Shown here in pieces: positions 42,889 through 51,585 of a DNA stretch of 64,000 nt. A program made the translations under genes and the position numbers. Within the stretch, counting starts at the first letter, position 1. Each line of letters opens with the position of its first letter. The notes beneath the pieces are model-generated. The model was not told the origin of the DNA. It did no database searches and saw nothing but the letters and a program-made list of their open reading frames with translations. Origin of the DNA: Rhizohabitans arisaemae (GTDB lineage Bacteria > Actinomycetota > Actinomycetes > Streptosporangiales > Streptosporangiaceae); the NCBI RefSeq assembly GCF_025996515.1, contig NZ_BLRH01000009.1, positions 620,001-684,000 of the forward strand, written 5' to 3'.

Positions 42889-44243
42889 CGCTCCTCCCTC
42901 CCCGCGTCGCCCCCGGCCTCGCGTGCCGCGGCGTCCCGGGCTCTGGCCCGCCGCGCCGACTCGGCCGCGTGGCTCCCCGGCATGGTCGTCTCCGCCCAGC
43001 CCTCGATGTGCTCCTGGCGTACCCGGGTCAGCGCGAGCGCGCCCGGCGGCACGTCCTTGGTGACGATCGTGCCCGCCGCGGTGAACGCACCGGCGCCGAC
43101 GACCACCGGCGCGACCACCGCCGAGCCGGCGCCGAGCAGGACGTCGTCCCCCAGCACCGTCCGGTGCTTGCGTACGCCGTCCCAGTTCACGAAACCGGTG
43201 AAGCCGGAGATGTTGCAGCGTGCCCCGATGACCCCGTCCCCGAGGAAGGCGAAGTGCGGCACCATCGTGCCCTCCCCCAGCTCGGTCTCCTTGATGTGGA
43301 CGAACGACCCCATCGTCACCCCGGCCGCCGTCCTGGTCCCCGGCCGCAGGTAGGAGTACGGGCCGACGTTGTTCCCCGGCCCCAGCTCGGCCCGCTCGCA
43401 CACCGAGTGCCGCACCCGGCTGCCCGGCCCCACCACGGTGTCGGCCAAGGTGGTGTCCGGGCCCAGGACGCAGTCCGCGCCGACCCGGGTGGACCCCGAC
43501 AGCTCGACGTTGCGCAGGATCCGCACCCCCGGCTCCAGCACGACCTCGGCGTCGATCCAGGTGGTGGCCGGATCGACCACCACGACCCCCGCCCGCATCC
43601 AGCGGCGCACGATCCGGTCCCGGATCACCCGCCGGATCTCCGCGAGCTCCACCGGGTCGTCGGCCCTGAGCGCCCACTCCGGCTCGGCGACCGCCCCCGC
43701 GCCGACCGGCCCCTGCACCGTGGCGGCCTTGACCAACCCGGCGAGGTCCGGTGGCGTCGCGGCATCCGGCAACGCCGCCAGATCGAGGACACCGGCGACG
43801 GGGAGATGCCCGTCCCCGGTGGCGAGCGTGCTCACCGCGCCGTCCGACGCCGCGTGCCGTTCCGCCAGCCGCTCCAGGCCCGGCCGGGTGGGCAGGGGAG
43901 CCACCGGGTCGACCACCAGCGCGACCAGGCTCTCAGCCCGTACGGCGCCCGCGGCGTCGTCGCGGCCGAGGTTCGCCAGGCCCCGGCGTACTCCGCCGGA
44001 AAGGCCGCCCTCGCCGCGCGGATCGGCGAACCCGGCCTGTGGGTGGGACGCGCGGATGTGGTCGACGACGCCTGGGTCGGAGACGAGGACGACCACGGGA
44101 GGCAGTCCCGGCGCGGCCACCGTGTCGAGCGTGTGCCGGATCAGCGAACGCCCGCACACCTCGGTGCGGACGTCGACGCCCTCACCGGTGGCGAGGACCA
44201 CCGTCACGTCCGGCCGTCTGGCCGGGCCCTGCGGACCTTCCAT
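42885..44243 (-). CDS. GlmU-like protein: degenerate nucleotidyltransferase plus left-handed beta-helix acetyltransferase
   Basis: 452 aa, close to GlmU length. The N-terminal Rossmann-like domain has lost the uridylyltransferase motif: where GlmU has LAAGxGTRM and a Lys, this protein reads LATGEGVDVRTEV. From about residue 235 the hexapeptide beta-helix is well kept (YLRPGT, HIKETELG, VPHFAFLGD, NISGFTGFVNWDG); Arg, Lys, His and Asn of the acetyltransferase site align, while Tyr becomes Phe or Trp at two places. It is probably active only as an acetyltransferase or as a binding protein. GGGAG precedes the ATG. Coupled to PIG-L. Confidence 0.82.
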   Translation of the reverse strand: MEGPQGPARRPDVTVVLATGEGVDVRTEVCGRSLIRHTLDTVAAPGLPPVVVLVSDPGVVDHIRASHPQAGFADPRGEGGLSGGVRRGLANLGRDDAAGAVRAESLVALVVDPVAPLPTRPGLERLAERHAASDGAVSTLATGDGHLPVAGVLDLAALPDAATPPDLAGLVKAATVQGPVGAGAVAEPEWALRADDPVELAEIRRVIRDRIVRRWMRAGVVVVDPATTWIDAEVVLEPGVRILRNVELSGSTRVGADCVLGPDTTLADTVVGPGSRVRHSVCERAELGPGNNVGPYSYLRPGTRTAAGVTMGSFVHIKETELGEGTMVPHFAFLGDGVIGARCNISGFTGFVNWDGVRKHRTVLGDDVLLGAGSAVVAPVVVGAGAFTAAGTIVTKDVPPGALALTRVRQEHIEGWAETTMPGSHAAESARRARARDAAAREAGGDAGREER

Positions 44244-44330
44244 ATGCGGTCTCCCATCGCGGGATCGATGTCGGTGCCGTCATCGTCACGGCACCGGCTC
44301 GACCCCAGATCGAGGACAGCTGAAAGGCCC

Positions 44331-45956
44331 TTAGACCACGTCGAAGTTCGCCATCATCGCCATGTCCTCGTGCTCCAGGTTGTGGCAGTGGAAGACGAAC
44401 CTGCCGCGGTACCCGGTGAACCGCACCACCACCTCGGCGGTGTCGCTCTGCTTGAGGTTGAGCGTGTCCTTCCACCCCGAGTCGTACGGGCCGGGTCTGC
44501 GACCGCGGCGGGAGACCACCTGGAAGTGCGCCAGGTGCAGGTGGACGGGGTGGCTGATCGCGCTCGCCCGGAACTCCCACACCTCGACGGAGTTCAGCTT
44601 CGGCCGGGCCAGCACCTTGTCGGGGTGGAACGCCTCCCCGTTCACCGTCCAGCCGCGCATGCCGCCCACGTCGCCGCGGACGAACTCGAACCTGCGCCGG
44701 GTGACCGCCTTGGCCGGGTCCAGCCGCTCGATCCGGGACAGCCGACTCGGCACGGTGCTCTCCTCGCGGGCTTTGCGGGCCACGTCGAACCGCATCACCC
44801 GGACCGTCTCCCCGGTGCCGAGGGAGTTGCCCATCGTGACCTTCGTGCCGACCGGGTACCGGGAGAAGTCGACGACCACGTCGTAGCGCTCCCCGGGGGC
44901 GAGCTCCACCTGGTCGTGGCGGACCGGCGCCTCCAGCAGCCCGCCGTCCCCGCCGATCTGGACGAAGGCGTCCCCTCCGGAGGGCTGGGGGCTCAGCGTC
45001 AGCCGGTAGATCCGCGCGTTGGAGGCGTTGAGCAGCCGGAACCGGTAGCGGGTGGCCTCCACCTCGAGCACCGGCCACGGGGCGCCGTTCACCAGGACCA
45101 CGTCACCGAGGACCCCGTCCATGAACCCCTGCTTGACCCCGGGCCGGGAGGCGAGCTTGGGGTCGAGGGAGGGGTAGAGGAACTGCCCGTCCTCGTCGAA
45201 GGAACGATCGACGATCATCAGCGGGATGTCCTTGTCGCCCTTGGGGAGCGGCAGGGCGTCCTCGACGTCGTCGCGGACGAGGTGGAACCCGGCCAGGCCC
45301 TTGTAGACCTGGGGACCGGTGAAGTCCATCCGGTGGTCGTGGTACCACAGGGTCGCCGCCCGCTGGTCCATCGGGTAGACGTAGTCCTTCTGGCCCTGGG
45401 TGACACTGGTCGGCGTCATGGCGGCGTGCCCGTGCCCGCGGGGGATCGAGCCGCCCACCGGCGCCACCAGGTCCAGCGGGTATCCGTCGTGCTCGGCCGG
45501 GGTCCGGCCGCCGTGCAGGTGCACCGAGACCGGCCGGGGCAGGGTGTTGCGGTGCCGGACCACGGTGGTCCGCCCGCTGCGGCTCTCGATCGTGGGCCCG
45601 GGGAAGACGCCGTTGTAGCCCCAGACCATGGTGGTGTGGCCGGGGATGATCCTCGACCCCTTCACCTGCTGGGTCAACTCGTAGTGGTCGGTCGTGCCGT
45701 CGGTGCGGACCGGCCGGAGCACGGGCGGGATCGGCAGCGGGACCTGGAAAGGGCGGGGCAGCGCCGTGCGGCTCTTGACCAGCGCGCCCATCTCGTTGTC
45801 CTCGTCCTCCTCCTGGCTTCCGCTCCCGCTCCCGGTGCTACCGCCCGGCCGGGTGCCGGAACGGCCGCCGGAGTTGTCCGAGCATCCGGAGAAGCCCGCT
45901 CCGGCCAGGCTCAGCCCTCCGGCGAGGGCGAGGAACTGTCTGCGCGGCCTGGTCAT
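44331..45956 (-). CDS. Tat-exported multicopper oxidase
   Basis: 541 aa from the ATG at 45956. The Tat motif RRQFLAL (residues 5-11), a hydrophobic stretch and SGC suggest an exported lipoprotein-like enzyme. All four copper motifs are present: VHLHG, WYHDH, HPVHLHLAHF and FHCHNLEHEDMAMM, with Met as the type-1 axial ligand. It resembles CotA/bilirubin-oxidase/phenoxazinone-synthase-type enzymes, which oxidise phenols with O2. It may couple or polymerise the aromatic product at the cell surface, as in pigment formation. It shares a CTACATA repeat with the quinoprotein gene upstream region. Confidence 0.93.
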   Translation of the reverse strand: MTRPRRQFLALAGGLSLAGAGFSGCSDNSGGRSGTRPGGSTGSGSGSQEEDEDNEMGALVKSRTALPRPFQVPLPIPPVLRPVRTDGTTDHYELTQQVKGSRIIPGHTTMVWGYNGVFPGPTIESRSGRTTVVRHRNTLPRPVSVHLHGGRTPAEHDGYPLDLVAPVGGSIPRGHGHAAMTPTSVTQGQKDYVYPMDQRAATLWYHDHRMDFTGPQVYKGLAGFHLVRDDVEDALPLPKGDKDIPLMIVDRSFDEDGQFLYPSLDPKLASRPGVKQGFMDGVLGDVVLVNGAPWPVLEVEATRYRFRLLNASNARIYRLTLSPQPSGGDAFVQIGGDGGLLEAPVRHDQVELAPGERYDVVVDFSRYPVGTKVTMGNSLGTGETVRVMRFDVARKAREESTVPSRLSRIERLDPAKAVTRRRFEFVRGDVGGMRGWTVNGEAFHPDKVLARPKLNSVEVWEFRASAISHPVHLHLAHFQVVSRRGRRPGPYDSGWKDTLNLKQSDTAEVVVRFTGYRGRFVFHCHNLEHEDMAMMANFDVV

Positions 45957-45969
45957 GGAACATCCCTCG

Positions 45970-45991
45970 TATGTAGACGGCCTATATGTAG
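45970..45991 (-). promoter_or_regulatory. Candidate operator upstream of multicopper oxidase
   Basis: TATGTAG at 45970-45976 and again at 45985-45991 (plus-strand reading; CTACATA on the other strand), 15 bp apart and 14 bp from the oxidase start. The same pair and spacing occur upstream of the quinoprotein gene. The overlap with the expected promoter suggests repression. Confidence 0.5.
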
Positions 45992-46009
45992 CCACTCTAC
46001 GTCCTCGCC

Positions 46010-46951
46010 TCAGCCGAGGTAGCCGCCGAGCGCGTGAAATCCCACAAGAAGCAGACAAAGCAGTTGAATAGGCCGGTCCCGGAGGGCCAGCTCCTCCGGC
46101 TCCTCACCCGCCCCCGCGTGGACCAGCAGATTGAGCCGGAGCACCACCAGCACGAACGGCACCACACTCGCCGCCTGCAACGACATCGCCGCCGACCCCG
46201 TCTGCACCGCCCACAGGGAGTAGGTCACGATCATCGCGCCGGACACCATCACCCGGACCTGCGCCAGATAGCTCGCCGAGTAGACCTCCAGCGTGGCCCG
46301 CCCCGCGCTCCCCGACTCCCCCCGCAGCTCCGCCTCCCGCTTGCCGGTCACCAGCAGGAGCGCCCCCAGCGAGACCACGGCCAGGAACCACGGCGTCACC
46401 GGCACCGAGACCGCGGTCGCGCCGGCCACCGCGCGGATCACATGACAGCCCGCCACGGCCGCCAGATCGAGGATCGCCAGATGCTTCAGCCAGAGCGTGT
46501 ACGCCGTGGTGAGGACGAGATAGACCACGACCACCACCGCGAGCCGCCAGGTCACCGCGGCCGCGATCGCACCGGAGGCGAGGATCAGCGCCACCCCGAG
46601 CGCCACCGCCGCGCGCACGGGTACCACCCCGGCCGCGAGCGGCCGGAACCGCTTCCGGGGATGCCGCCGGTCCGCCTCCACGTCACGGGCGTCGTTGAGC
46701 AGGTAGACCCCGCCGGCCGCCAGGCAGAACACCGCGAAGGCCGCCGCCGCCCGAGCCGCGCCCCCGGCGTGGGTCAGCGCGCCCGCGACCGCCGGGGCGA
46801 CGAACACCAGCCCGTTCTTCACCCACTGCCGGGGCCGGCAGGCACGCACCAGCCCCACGAGCAGCCGGCGCCCGCGGGCCGTACCCGGCTCCTCCTCCCG
46901 GTCCCGGTCGCGGTCCGCCGGGGGGCGGGCGAACCGGGCCTCCGCCGTCAT
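46010..46951 (-). CDS. UbiA-family prenyl-phosphate phosphoribosyltransferase
   Basis: 313 aa from the ATG at 46951; no strong ribosome-binding site, and a longer start at 47032 is possible. Nine membrane helices. The motifs RPRQWVKNGLVFVAP and YLLNDARDVEADRRHP (NDxxDxxxD) followed by KRFRPLAAG are those of decaprenyl-phosphate phosphoribosyltransferases, which begin decaprenyl-phospho-arabinose synthesis, rather than of ubiquinone-type aromatic prenyltransferases. The partner epimerase genes are not seen here. Its place beside a pigment cluster leaves an aromatic substrate possible. Confidence 0.78.
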   Translation of the reverse strand: MTAEARFARPPADRDRDREEEPGTARGRRLLVGLVRACRPRQWVKNGLVFVAPAVAGALTHAGGAARAAAAFAVFCLAAGGVYLLNDARDVEADRRHPRKRFRPLAAGVVPVRAAVALGVALILASGAIAAAVTWRLAVVVVVYLVLTTAYTLWLKHLAILDLAAVAGCHVIRAVAGATAVSVPVTPWFLAVVSLGALLLVTGKREAELRGESGSAGRATLEVYSASYLAQVRVMVSGAMIVTYSLWAVQTGSAAMSLQAASVVPFVLVVLRLNLLVHAGAGEEPEELALRDRPIQLLCLLLVGFHALGGYLG

Positions 46952-47180
46952 GGGGTCGCCACTTTCGACGTCCGCTGTGCGCTGCGCTCGTTCACCCGAC
47001 CTCCACCAAGGCTGTACGACGACCGCGCCCATCCTCAGCCGGACGGCTCGACGCGCACTGGGGCCCCGGTCGTGCCACAGAAATCACCCCGGCGCCGAGT
47101 TGTTTATACCAATGAAATAAGGTCGAGATACTTCATGTATTGACATGCCATTCAGAGCGTTCGAAAGGGGGACGCCACCC

Positions 47181-48662
47181 ATGCGCCAGATGACCGCTCT
47201 GGATGCGCAGTTTCTGAACATCGAGACCGAAACCAACCTCGCACACATGGCGGTCCTGGCCGTCCTCGACCCCATCACCACACCCAGCGGCACCCTCACC
47301 CGCACCGACCTGATCACCCTGTTGCGCGGCCGGCTCCACCTTGCGCCCCCGCTCCGGCACCGGCTGGTCCAGGTCCCGTTCGACCTGGACTATCCGTACT
47401 GGATCGAAGACCCCGACTTCGACCTGGAGAACCACGTCCGCGAGATCGCGCTCCCCGCGTACGGGGGCGACCGGCTCCTCGCCGACCAGGTGGCCTGGCT
47501 GCACGGGCTCCCGCTGGACCGGAGCCGGCCCCTGTGGGAGATGTACCTCATCCACGGGCTCTCCGCCGGACGGGTCGCCCTCTACTGCAAGATGCACCAC
47601 GCCGTCGTCGACGGGGTGACCGGAGCCAACATCCTGGCCGCCATCGTCGACCTCGCACCCGGCTCGCCGCCCCCACCCGACCCGGACCCCTGGCAACCCG
47701 AACCCGTGCCGTCCCCGGTGGACACCCTCGTCGAAGGCCTCACCCGGAGCCTGAAACAGCCGATCCGCACCCTGAAAACCCTCGGCGCGCTCCTGCCCGA
47801 CCTGGACGCCATCCCCCTCGCCGGCCGGATCCCCGGGATGCGGGAGCTCGCCGACCTCAGCCGGACCGTACGGCAGATCGCCGTCGGGACCGACCGGAGC
47901 GTGCCCGAGCTGCCGCCCATGCCGGTCCCCGAGACCCCGTTCAACCGGCCGATCAGCGCCCACCGCCGGTTCGCGTTCGGCACCCTCCCCCTCGACGAGG
48001 TCAAGAAGGTGAAGAACGCCTTCGGCATCACGGTCAACGACGTCGTCATGGCCCTGTGCGCGAGCGCGCTCCGGCAATGGCTGGGCGACCAGGACGCCGT
48101 CCCCGGCGAGCCGCTGATCGCCGCCGTGCCGGTCTCCACCCGGCAGACGGCCGGAGACGCGACCCCCGGGAACCGGCTCTCCGCGATGCTCACCCCGCTC
48201 CCCACCCACCTCGCCGACCCCGTCGCCCGCCTTGAGTCGGTACGGGACACGATGCACCTGGTCAAGCGCCGCTTCGCCACCGCGCCGGCCAACTGGCTCG
48301 CCGACCTGGCGCAGCTCCTGCCCGCCGCCGTCACCGGAGTGGCGATGCGTACGGCGCTGCGGCTCGCGGCCGCCGCCGTACCGCCGGTGAACCTGATCGT
48401 CTCCAACGTGGCCGGGCCGCAGGTCCCCCTCTACATCGGCGGGGCCAGGGTCCTCGCGCACTACCCGGTCTCGGTGATCAGCGATGTGACCGGCGGCCTC
48501 AACATCACCGTCTTCTCCGGCGAGGACCGGGTGGACGTGGGCGTCGTGGCGTGCCGGGAGTCGACCCCCGAGCTGTGGAGCCTGGTCCGTTACCTCGGCG
48601 ACGCCCTCGAGGAGCTCAAGCGGATCGGCGGCCTCACCGGCGAGCGGCCCTCGGCTCTGTGA
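47181..48662 (+). CDS. WS/DGAT-family acyltransferase
   Basis: 493 aa from the ATG at 47181, with AAAGGGGGA 8 bp upstream. Motif HHAVVDG (HHxxxDG, about residues 139-145) is the catalytic site of wax ester synthase/diacylglycerol acyltransferases; NVAGPQVPLYIGG (about 415-427) is a second family block. It makes storage triacylglycerols or wax esters from acyl-CoA. It is a single gene in opposite direction to the UbiA gene. A low-GC promoter region (47095-47150) precedes it. Confidence 0.9.
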   Translation: MRQMTALDAQFLNIETETNLAHMAVLAVLDPITTPSGTLTRTDLITLLRGRLHLAPPLRHRLVQVPFDLDYPYWIEDPDFDLENHVREIALPAYGGDRLLADQVAWLHGLPLDRSRPLWEMYLIHGLSAGRVALYCKMHHAVVDGVTGANILAAIVDLAPGSPPPPDPDPWQPEPVPSPVDTLVEGLTRSLKQPIRTLKTLGALLPDLDAIPLAGRIPGMRELADLSRTVRQIAVGTDRSVPELPPMPVPETPFNRPISAHRRFAFGTLPLDEVKKVKNAFGITVNDVVMALCASALRQWLGDQDAVPGEPLIAAVPVSTRQTAGDATPGNRLSAMLTPLPTHLADPVARLESVRDTMHLVKRRFATAPANWLADLAQLLPAAVTGVAMRTALRLAAAAVPPVNLIVSNVAGPQVPLYIGGARVLAHYPVSVISDVTGGLNITVFSGEDRVDVGVVACRESTPELWSLVRYLGDALEELKRIGGLTGERPSAL

Positions 48663-48776
48663 CCCCGCGCGGCCGGGCCGCCGCACTCGCGTCCGGACGG
48701 TGCTCCCCGCCTCGGCGGCCGTACCCGCACTGCTGGCAGGGGCCTGCGGATCACGTGCCGGGATTGGCTCTAGAGT

Positions 48777-48791
48777 GGAATGTCACATTCC
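48777..48791. promoter_or_regulatory. Palindrome in aminopeptidase promoter
   Basis: GGAATGT-C-ACATTCC is a perfect 15-bp palindrome, 24 bp ahead of the aminopeptidase ATG. It probably overlaps the promoter or the transcript start and could be bound by a dimeric repressor. Confidence 0.5.
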
Positions 48792-48814
48792 AGAGCCTGG
48801 ATGAGAGGCCGCCG

Positions 48815-50239
48815 ATGACCGAGTCGCCGAAGAAGCTGAATGAGAACAGCTATGACCTGCCCGTTTCCGAGGCGTTGGCCGACTTCATGGCGCAGGGGTG
48901 GGCCGACACTCGGCGGGCGGACGTCGAACGGCAACCGGTCAGTGTCTACACTGCCAAACGCCGGGCCGTCCTGGCGAGCCGGTTTCCGGGTGAGCGGCTG
49001 GTCGTCCCCTCAGGCGGGTTGAAGGTCCGGAGCAACGACTGCGACTACCGGTTCCGCGCGCACAGCGCGTTCGCCTACCTCACCGGGCACCAGGAGCCCG
49101 ACGACGTGCTCGTGATCGACCCGTCGGGGACGGCGACCCTCTTCATCCGGCCCCGGTCGCCCCGGACCACCGGCGACTTCTACCGGGACCGGCGGTACGG
49201 CGAGTTCTGGGTGGGCCGCCGCCCCGACCTGGAGGAGGCCGAGCGCCTCTACCAGATCGAGTGCGCCGACATCGAGCGGCTTCCGGTGGCGCTCGGCGGC
49301 ACCGCGCCGACGCGGGTGCTGCGCGGGGTGGACCCGGTGGTGGACGCCCGGGTGCCGCGGGCGGCCGAGGCGGACGCGGAACTGGCGGTCTTCCTCTCCG
49401 AGATGCGCATGATCAAGGACGAGTGGGAGGTGGCCGAACTCCAGCACGCGGTCGACGCCACGGTCCGCGGCTTCGAGGACGTGGTGCGGTCGCTGCCGCA
49501 GGCCGTACGGCTGCCGCGGGGCGAGCGGCACGTCGAAGGGGTGTTCGCGCTGCGGGCCCGCCAGGAGGGCAACGACGTCGGCTACGACACGATCGCCGCG
49601 GGCGGCGCGCACGCCTGCGTCCTGCACTGGATCGACAACGACGGCCCGCTCCGGGAGTCGGACATGCTCCTGCTGGACGCCGGGGTGGAGACCGACAACC
49701 TGTACACCGCCGACGTCACCCGGACGATTCCGGTCTCGGGCCGGTTCACCTCGTTGCAGCGCCAGGTCTACGAGCTGGTCTACGAGGCCCAGTCGGCCGC
49801 CATCGCGGTGCTCCGGCCCGGGGTGCGCTTCCTCGACTTTCACGAGACGGCGATGCGGGTGATCGTCGAAGGCCTGCACGAGTGGGGCGTGCTCAAGATC
49901 AGTGCCGACCAGGCGATGGATCCGGCGAACGGTCTCTACCGCAGGTACACCCTCTGCGGGAGCGGTCACATGCTCGGTATGGACGTGCACGACTGCGCCA
50001 AGGCCCGGGTGGAGACCTATACAGGCGGTGTGCTGGAGGCCGGCCAGGTGCTCACGGTCGAGCCCGGGCTCTACCTCCAGCCCGACGACCTGACGCTCCC
50101 CGAGGAGCTGCGGGGGATCGGCGTCCGGATCGAGGACGACCTGGTGATCACCGAGGACGGCGCGCGGCTCATGTCCGCGGGGCTGCCCCGCCACCCCGAC
50201 GAGGTGGAGAGCTGGATGCGCACCCTGCTGGACGGCTGA
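48815..50239 (+). CDS. pepP: Xaa-Pro aminopeptidase (M24B)
   Basis: 474 aa from the ATG at 48815 with GAGAGG upstream. The N-terminal creatinase-like domain is followed by the pita-bread fold with five metal ligands: Asp in LLLDAGVE, Asp in TADVTRTI, His in GSGHMLGMDVHD, Glu in VEPGLY and Glu in RIEDDLV. It removes an N-terminal residue preceding proline, in the cytoplasm, with two Mn ions. Monocistronic, ended by the hairpin at 50246. Confidence 0.93.
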   Translation: MTESPKKLNENSYDLPVSEALADFMAQGWADTRRADVERQPVSVYTAKRRAVLASRFPGERLVVPSGGLKVRSNDCDYRFRAHSAFAYLTGHQEPDDVLVIDPSGTATLFIRPRSPRTTGDFYRDRRYGEFWVGRRPDLEEAERLYQIECADIERLPVALGGTAPTRVLRGVDPVVDARVPRAAEADAELAVFLSEMRMIKDEWEVAELQHAVDATVRGFEDVVRSLPQAVRLPRGERHVEGVFALRARQEGNDVGYDTIAAGGAHACVLHWIDNDGPLRESDMLLLDAGVETDNLYTADVTRTIPVSGRFTSLQRQVYELVYEAQSAAIAVLRPGVRFLDFHETAMRVIVEGLHEWGVLKISADQAMDPANGLYRRYTLCGSGHMLGMDVHDCAKARVETYTGGVLEAGQVLTVEPGLYLQPDDLTLPEELRGIGVRIEDDLVITEDGARLMSAGLPRHPDEVESWMRTLLDG

Positions 50240-50245
50240 GACGGC

Positions 50246-50272
50246 GTGGAGCCGGCCCGGGGCCGGCTCCAC
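50246..50272. terminator. Bidirectional hairpin terminator
   Basis: GTGGAGCCGGCC (50246-50257) and GGCCGGCTCCAC (50261-50272), perfect 12 bp with a 3-nt loop, between the convergent aminopeptidase and ADP-ribosyltransferase-like genes. Confidence 0.85.
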
Positions 50273-50283
50273 GATCGCGCAGA

Positions 50284-51441
50284 TCAGTTCCTGGACACCC
50301 AGAGCTGGACCCGCTGAAGCTCGTCCACGGTGAGGTACATGAGCCCTCGCGGGGTGTATCCGAGCGCGGTGATCGCCTGATTCACCTTGGCGCCGTACCT
50401 GCTCAGGTCGCGGATGAGCCCCATCTTGTGGGCGTCCAGCCGGTCGTCCTTGGGGGAGAGCAGCAGGTAGGTGTTGTCCTCGACGCGCTGCTGCCCGGTC
50501 TCCGGCCTTGCGACCTCACGCAGATGCACGACGGGAAGCCTGTTCACGCCGTCGTTGTAACCGATCCCGTTGGTTCCCTCGAAGACGGTCACCAGCTTGG
50601 GTGGATACAGGACCTCGGCGCCGTCGATCCACCCCTGGATGCCGAACGGGTTGATGTAGCAGCCGGACACCCCGGTGATGGCCACCAGACCGCCCACCTC
50701 GGCCACCCGGCGCCAGTGGTAGCAGTAGCTGATCCCGGTGGAGATGAAGTGCAGCTGCCCCATGTCCATCGCCACGACGCCGTGGTGGATGTTGGTCTCC
50801 ACGGGGAGCGTGGCGATCTTGACGATCTCCAGGACCTCGTCGATCTCCTTGGGGATCCGCGGCGCCCGGTAGGTGGTGAGCACAATCCCCAGCTGGCCCA
50901 GGGTGGGGATCTGGGTCAGCGCGGCGCCGAGGGCGCTCCACCCGTCCCCGTAGCCGCCCCAGAGCTGAGGCTCGTGCCCCATGAAGTGGGGGTTCAGGCC
51001 TCCGCCGTCGAAGAACTGGATGTTCTTGGTGGACGTGGTGTAGGCGTCCAGCGCATGCGCCTGGAACCGGTCCAGCTTGTAGGCGGCGAGCAGCTGCTGC
51101 TTGACGGTGTCACCGTACGCCTTGAGCGCGACGTTCCGGATCGCCTTCTCCAGGTCGGACAGCTGGTCGCCCTTTCCCGCCTGCATCTTTCCGGTCGCGC
51201 CGCGGCGGTGCAGTTCGGCGGTGGCCAGGACGCTCTTCATCAGCAGGAGGTCGGTCTCTCCGGTGATCGACCTCCCCGCGTACTGCTGGCACACCCGCCG
51301 GGCTTGGTCGGTGGACTCCAGCAGGAACTCGACGAAGGTCGCCGTCTTGCTGAGCTGCCGGAGCTCGTCGAACAACCGGCAGGAGAGGACCTGCTCGTCC
51401 TGGCCGAGTGGATGATCGTTCAAGGGCCGATTGGGTTCCAT
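50284..51441 (-). CDS. ADP-ribosyltransferase-like protein 1 of 3
   Basis: 385 aa from the ATG at 51441. No signal peptide. The N-terminal part (to about 180) is helical and of unknown fold. The C-terminal half shows a pattern like R-S-E ADP-ribosyltransferases: TTYRAP with Arg192, FISTGIS with Ser234-Thr235, and GAEVLYPP with Glu276, in the right order and spacing; the last resembles the EVLxPP strand of vertebrate-type ARTs. The assignment is inferred from these three motifs only. It has a leaderless promoter and its own terminator. About two thirds of positions match the next paralogue. Confidence 0.55.
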   Translation of the reverse strand: MEPNRPLNDHPLGQDEQVLSCRLFDELRQLSKTATFVEFLLESTDQARRVCQQYAGRSITGETDLLLMKSVLATAELHRRGATGKMQAGKGDQLSDLEKAIRNVALKAYGDTVKQQLLAAYKLDRFQAHALDAYTTSTKNIQFFDGGGLNPHFMGHEPQLWGGYGDGWSALGAALTQIPTLGQLGIVLTTYRAPRIPKEIDEVLEIVKIATLPVETNIHHGVVAMDMGQLHFISTGISYCYHWRRVAEVGGLVAITGVSGCYINPFGIQGWIDGAEVLYPPKLVTVFEGTNGIGYNDGVNRLPVVHLREVARPETGQQRVEDNTYLLLSPKDDRLDAHKMGLIRDLSRYGAKVNQAITALGYTPRGLMYLTVDELQRVQLWVSRN

Positions 51442-51448
51442 GCGGGGG

Positions 51449-51477
51449 ACGCTAGGCCGGGCGTTGGACCGTGACAA
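51449..51477 (-). promoter_or_regulatory. Leaderless promoter of ART-like gene 1
   Basis: On the minus strand TTGTCA (51472-51477), 17 bp, TAGCGT (51449-51454), then 7 bp to the ATG. A transcript starting the normal 6-8 bp after the -10 would begin at or next to the A of the ATG. No Shine-Dalgarno exists. Confidence 0.65.
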
Positions 51478-51531
51478 CAGGCCATCTCGTCACACTCTTG
51501 TGGCTAACTAATCACGATAAGTACGCAAAAA

Positions 51532-51569
51532 CCGACCGGCGGAGGGTGGCCAACGCCTCCACCGGCCGG
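51532..51569 (-). terminator. Intrinsic terminator of ART-like gene 2
   Basis: A 14-bp nearly perfect stem (CCGACCGGCGGAGG with CCTCCACCGGCCGG) followed, on the minus strand, by TTTTT (51527-51531). Rare for this genome in having a real U-tract. Confidence 0.8.
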
Positions 51570-51585
51570 CTCCGTCTCCGGTCGA

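Noticed and set aside
42969-46022. 1017-aa plus-strand open frame
   Set aside because: Opposite the GlmU-like and multicopper oxidase genes; composition is Arg/His/Pro-rich without any domain.
46010-46951. Aromatic prenyltransferase of the polyketide pathway
   Set aside because: The NDxxDxxxDRxHPxKxxRP pattern fits decaprenyl-phosphate phosphoribosyltransferases better; kept only as an alternative.
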